A stretch of DNA of 64,000 nucleotides from Clostridia bacterium (GTDB lineage: Bacteria; Bacillota; Clostridia; Oscillospirales; CAG-272): assembly GCA_017473865.1 (NCBI GenBank), contig JAFUJB010000002.1:1-64000 (forward strand). The letters are read 5' to 3'. Below, piece by piece: positions 63,189 through 64,000 of this stretch. Position numbers and translations under genes: made by a program. The notes under the pieces are model-generated. The model did not search any database. It was not told the DNA's origin and was given only the letters and a program-made list of their open reading frames with translations. Position 1 is the first letter of the stretch. The number at the start of each line of letters is the position of its first letter.

Positions 63189-64000
63189 AATGCTACCCCC
63201 TTATAATAGGATAGTACGGTATCAGCGATGATTTTACCTGCGGTTACGGGAGCGACTTTACCGGGAAGCGAAAGTGCGAATATGACCTTTATGCCGATTA
63301 GTTTTGCGTATTCGTTGTCAACTCCTCCGGGGGAGGATGCAAGATCAATAATTACGGCATTTTCGTCGATATTATCGAGCACCTCTCTTGTTAATACGAG
63401 GGCGGGAACCGTGTTGAATATTACCGAGTTTTTGGATACGGTTTCGCAAAGGTCTTCAAACTTATAAGTTTTACAACCCTCTGCTTCTGCCCATGCAAGA
63501 ACTTCGTCTTTTCTGGCGTAGACGGTTACGTCTGCATCAAGCTTTTTGAGCGTTTTTGCGAGGATCTTTCCGATCCTGCCATAGCCGAGTATAGCACATT
63601 TTGCGCCGTTTACCGTAGTTTTCAGCTCATTCATCGCAATTGCGAGGGCTCCCTCTGCCGTCGGGATTGCATTATGGATGGCAAAACGTTCGGATTTATA
63701 ATAATCGAAGGGAAATGCACCCTTTTGCTTGAGCATTAAAAGAAAAGCGTCAGACATTTTGCCGCCCGCGACAATCATGTCTTTTTGGACGTTTTCGATT
63801 ATGTCGGTCAACAATATATCCTTGTCGCATAATGGACAAAACAATCTTACGTTGTCTGTTGTAAACGGGAGGGGTAGTATGACGAGCTTTGCGTCTTCCA
63901 TTGCCTCGGGAAGCGATTGCGCTTGTTGTATGCTTGAATCTGTTTTTAGTCCGTAGACAACCGCATTGTATTTATTTTTTAACATTTCGTGTGCTGCATA
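63185..64000 (-). CDS. dpaA: Dipicolinate synthase subunit A (5' end beyond window)
   Basis: The frame is open to the right edge (272 codons), so the start lies outside. An internal Met at 63985 is not the start: the codons before it (YAAHE) continue the family's N-terminal Rossmann region, NKYNAVVYGL. Motifs: GAKCAILGYGRIGKILAKTL (NAD(P)-binding) and VIIDLASSPGGVD. With DpaB it makes dipicolinic acid in the mother cell. Expected to be sigma-K-dependent; its promoter is not visible. Confidence 0.96.
   Translation of the reverse strand, partial: YAAHEMLKNKYNAVVYGLKTDSSIQQAQSLPEAMEDAKLVILPLPFTTDNVRLFCPLCDKDILLTDIIENVQKDMIVAGGKMSDAFLLMLKQKGAFPFDYYKSERFAIHNAIPTAEGALAIAMNELKTTVNGAKCAILGYGRIGKILAKTLKKLDADVTVYARKDEVLAWAEAEGCKTYKFEDLCETVSKNSVIFNTVPALVLTREVLDNIDENAVIIDLASSPGGVDNEYAKLIGIKVIFALSLPGKVAPVTAGKIIADTVLSYYKGVAL

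Overview
This window looks like a chromosomal segment of an anaerobic, endospore-forming Clostridia-type Firmicute, probably an uncultured gut lineage related to Oscillospirales; that placement is inference. The evidence is sporulation genes (spoVAC, spoIIID, both dipicolinate synthase genes), a PolC-type replicative polymerase, strong AGGAGG-like ribosome sites, consensus sigma-A promoters with 17-base spacers, U-tailed terminators after most genes, and many palindromic intergenic repeats.

Layout. 1-2493: 5' part of a large secreted transglutaminase-like protein with cell-wall-binding-type repeats (minus strand, runs off the left edge). 2633-3142: unknown protein. 3174-8839: a four-gene cassette (aromatic amino acid-type permease, two cobalamin-binding radical SAM enzymes, a GNAT-like protein) enclosed by direct repeats of the 3' end of spoVAC; the right-hand copy belongs to the intact gene. 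8946-14505: SLH-domain surface protein, DUF3810 membrane metalloprotease-like protein, murA, a 164-bp multi-hairpin element and an iron alcohol dehydrogenase. 14506-22472: small membrane proteins, a 25-codon peptide gene with its own promoter and terminator, an XRE regulator, a DUF2079 membrane protein, a 59-residue protein, and two paralogous NlpC/P60-like proteins, one a lipoprotein and one without a signal. 22770-26583: nucleoside phosphorylase, PAP2 phosphatase, serine esterase, a tRNA-arm-like repeat and a remnant DUF2975 locus. 26743-28759: groES-groEL under a degenerate CIRCE. 28901-39047: sodium:alanine symporter, repeats, lipoprotein, homoserine dehydrogenase with an upstream transglutaminase-like membrane protein, Gfo/Idh/MocA oxidoreductase, PF06541 membrane protein, and YfhO with DUF951. 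39200-47464: cinA, a polar amino acid ABC transporter, a ClC channel fused to a TrkA-C-like domain, pseudogene remnants, tRNA-Leu(GAG), spoIIID, an AraC regulator and a zinc-ribbon membrane protein. 47621-58350: the core operon pyrH-frr-uppS-cdsA-dxr-rseP-ispG-polC. 58408-61269: an esterase-acyltransferase fusion and its zinc-ribbon membrane partner. 61410-64000: pfkA, dpaB and dpaA (dpaA runs off the right edge).

The core operon links nucleotide supply, ribosome recycling, MEP isoprenoid synthesis (dxr, ispG), undecaprenyl diphosphate (uppS), CDP-diacylglycerol (cdsA), membrane proteolysis (rseP) and replication (polC). MurA draws on the same envelope economy. DpaA/DpaB make dipicolinic acid and SpoVAC belongs to the channel that moves it into the forespore. 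The most unusual items are the radical-SAM cassette bounded by spoVAC 3' repeats, the self-contained 25-codon gene, the multi-hairpin element after murA, the paired NlpC/P60-like proteins and the esterase-acyltransferase fusion. At least four families of dispersed palindromes are present in the gaps. I found no CRISPR array, rRNA operon, intact transposase or phage module.
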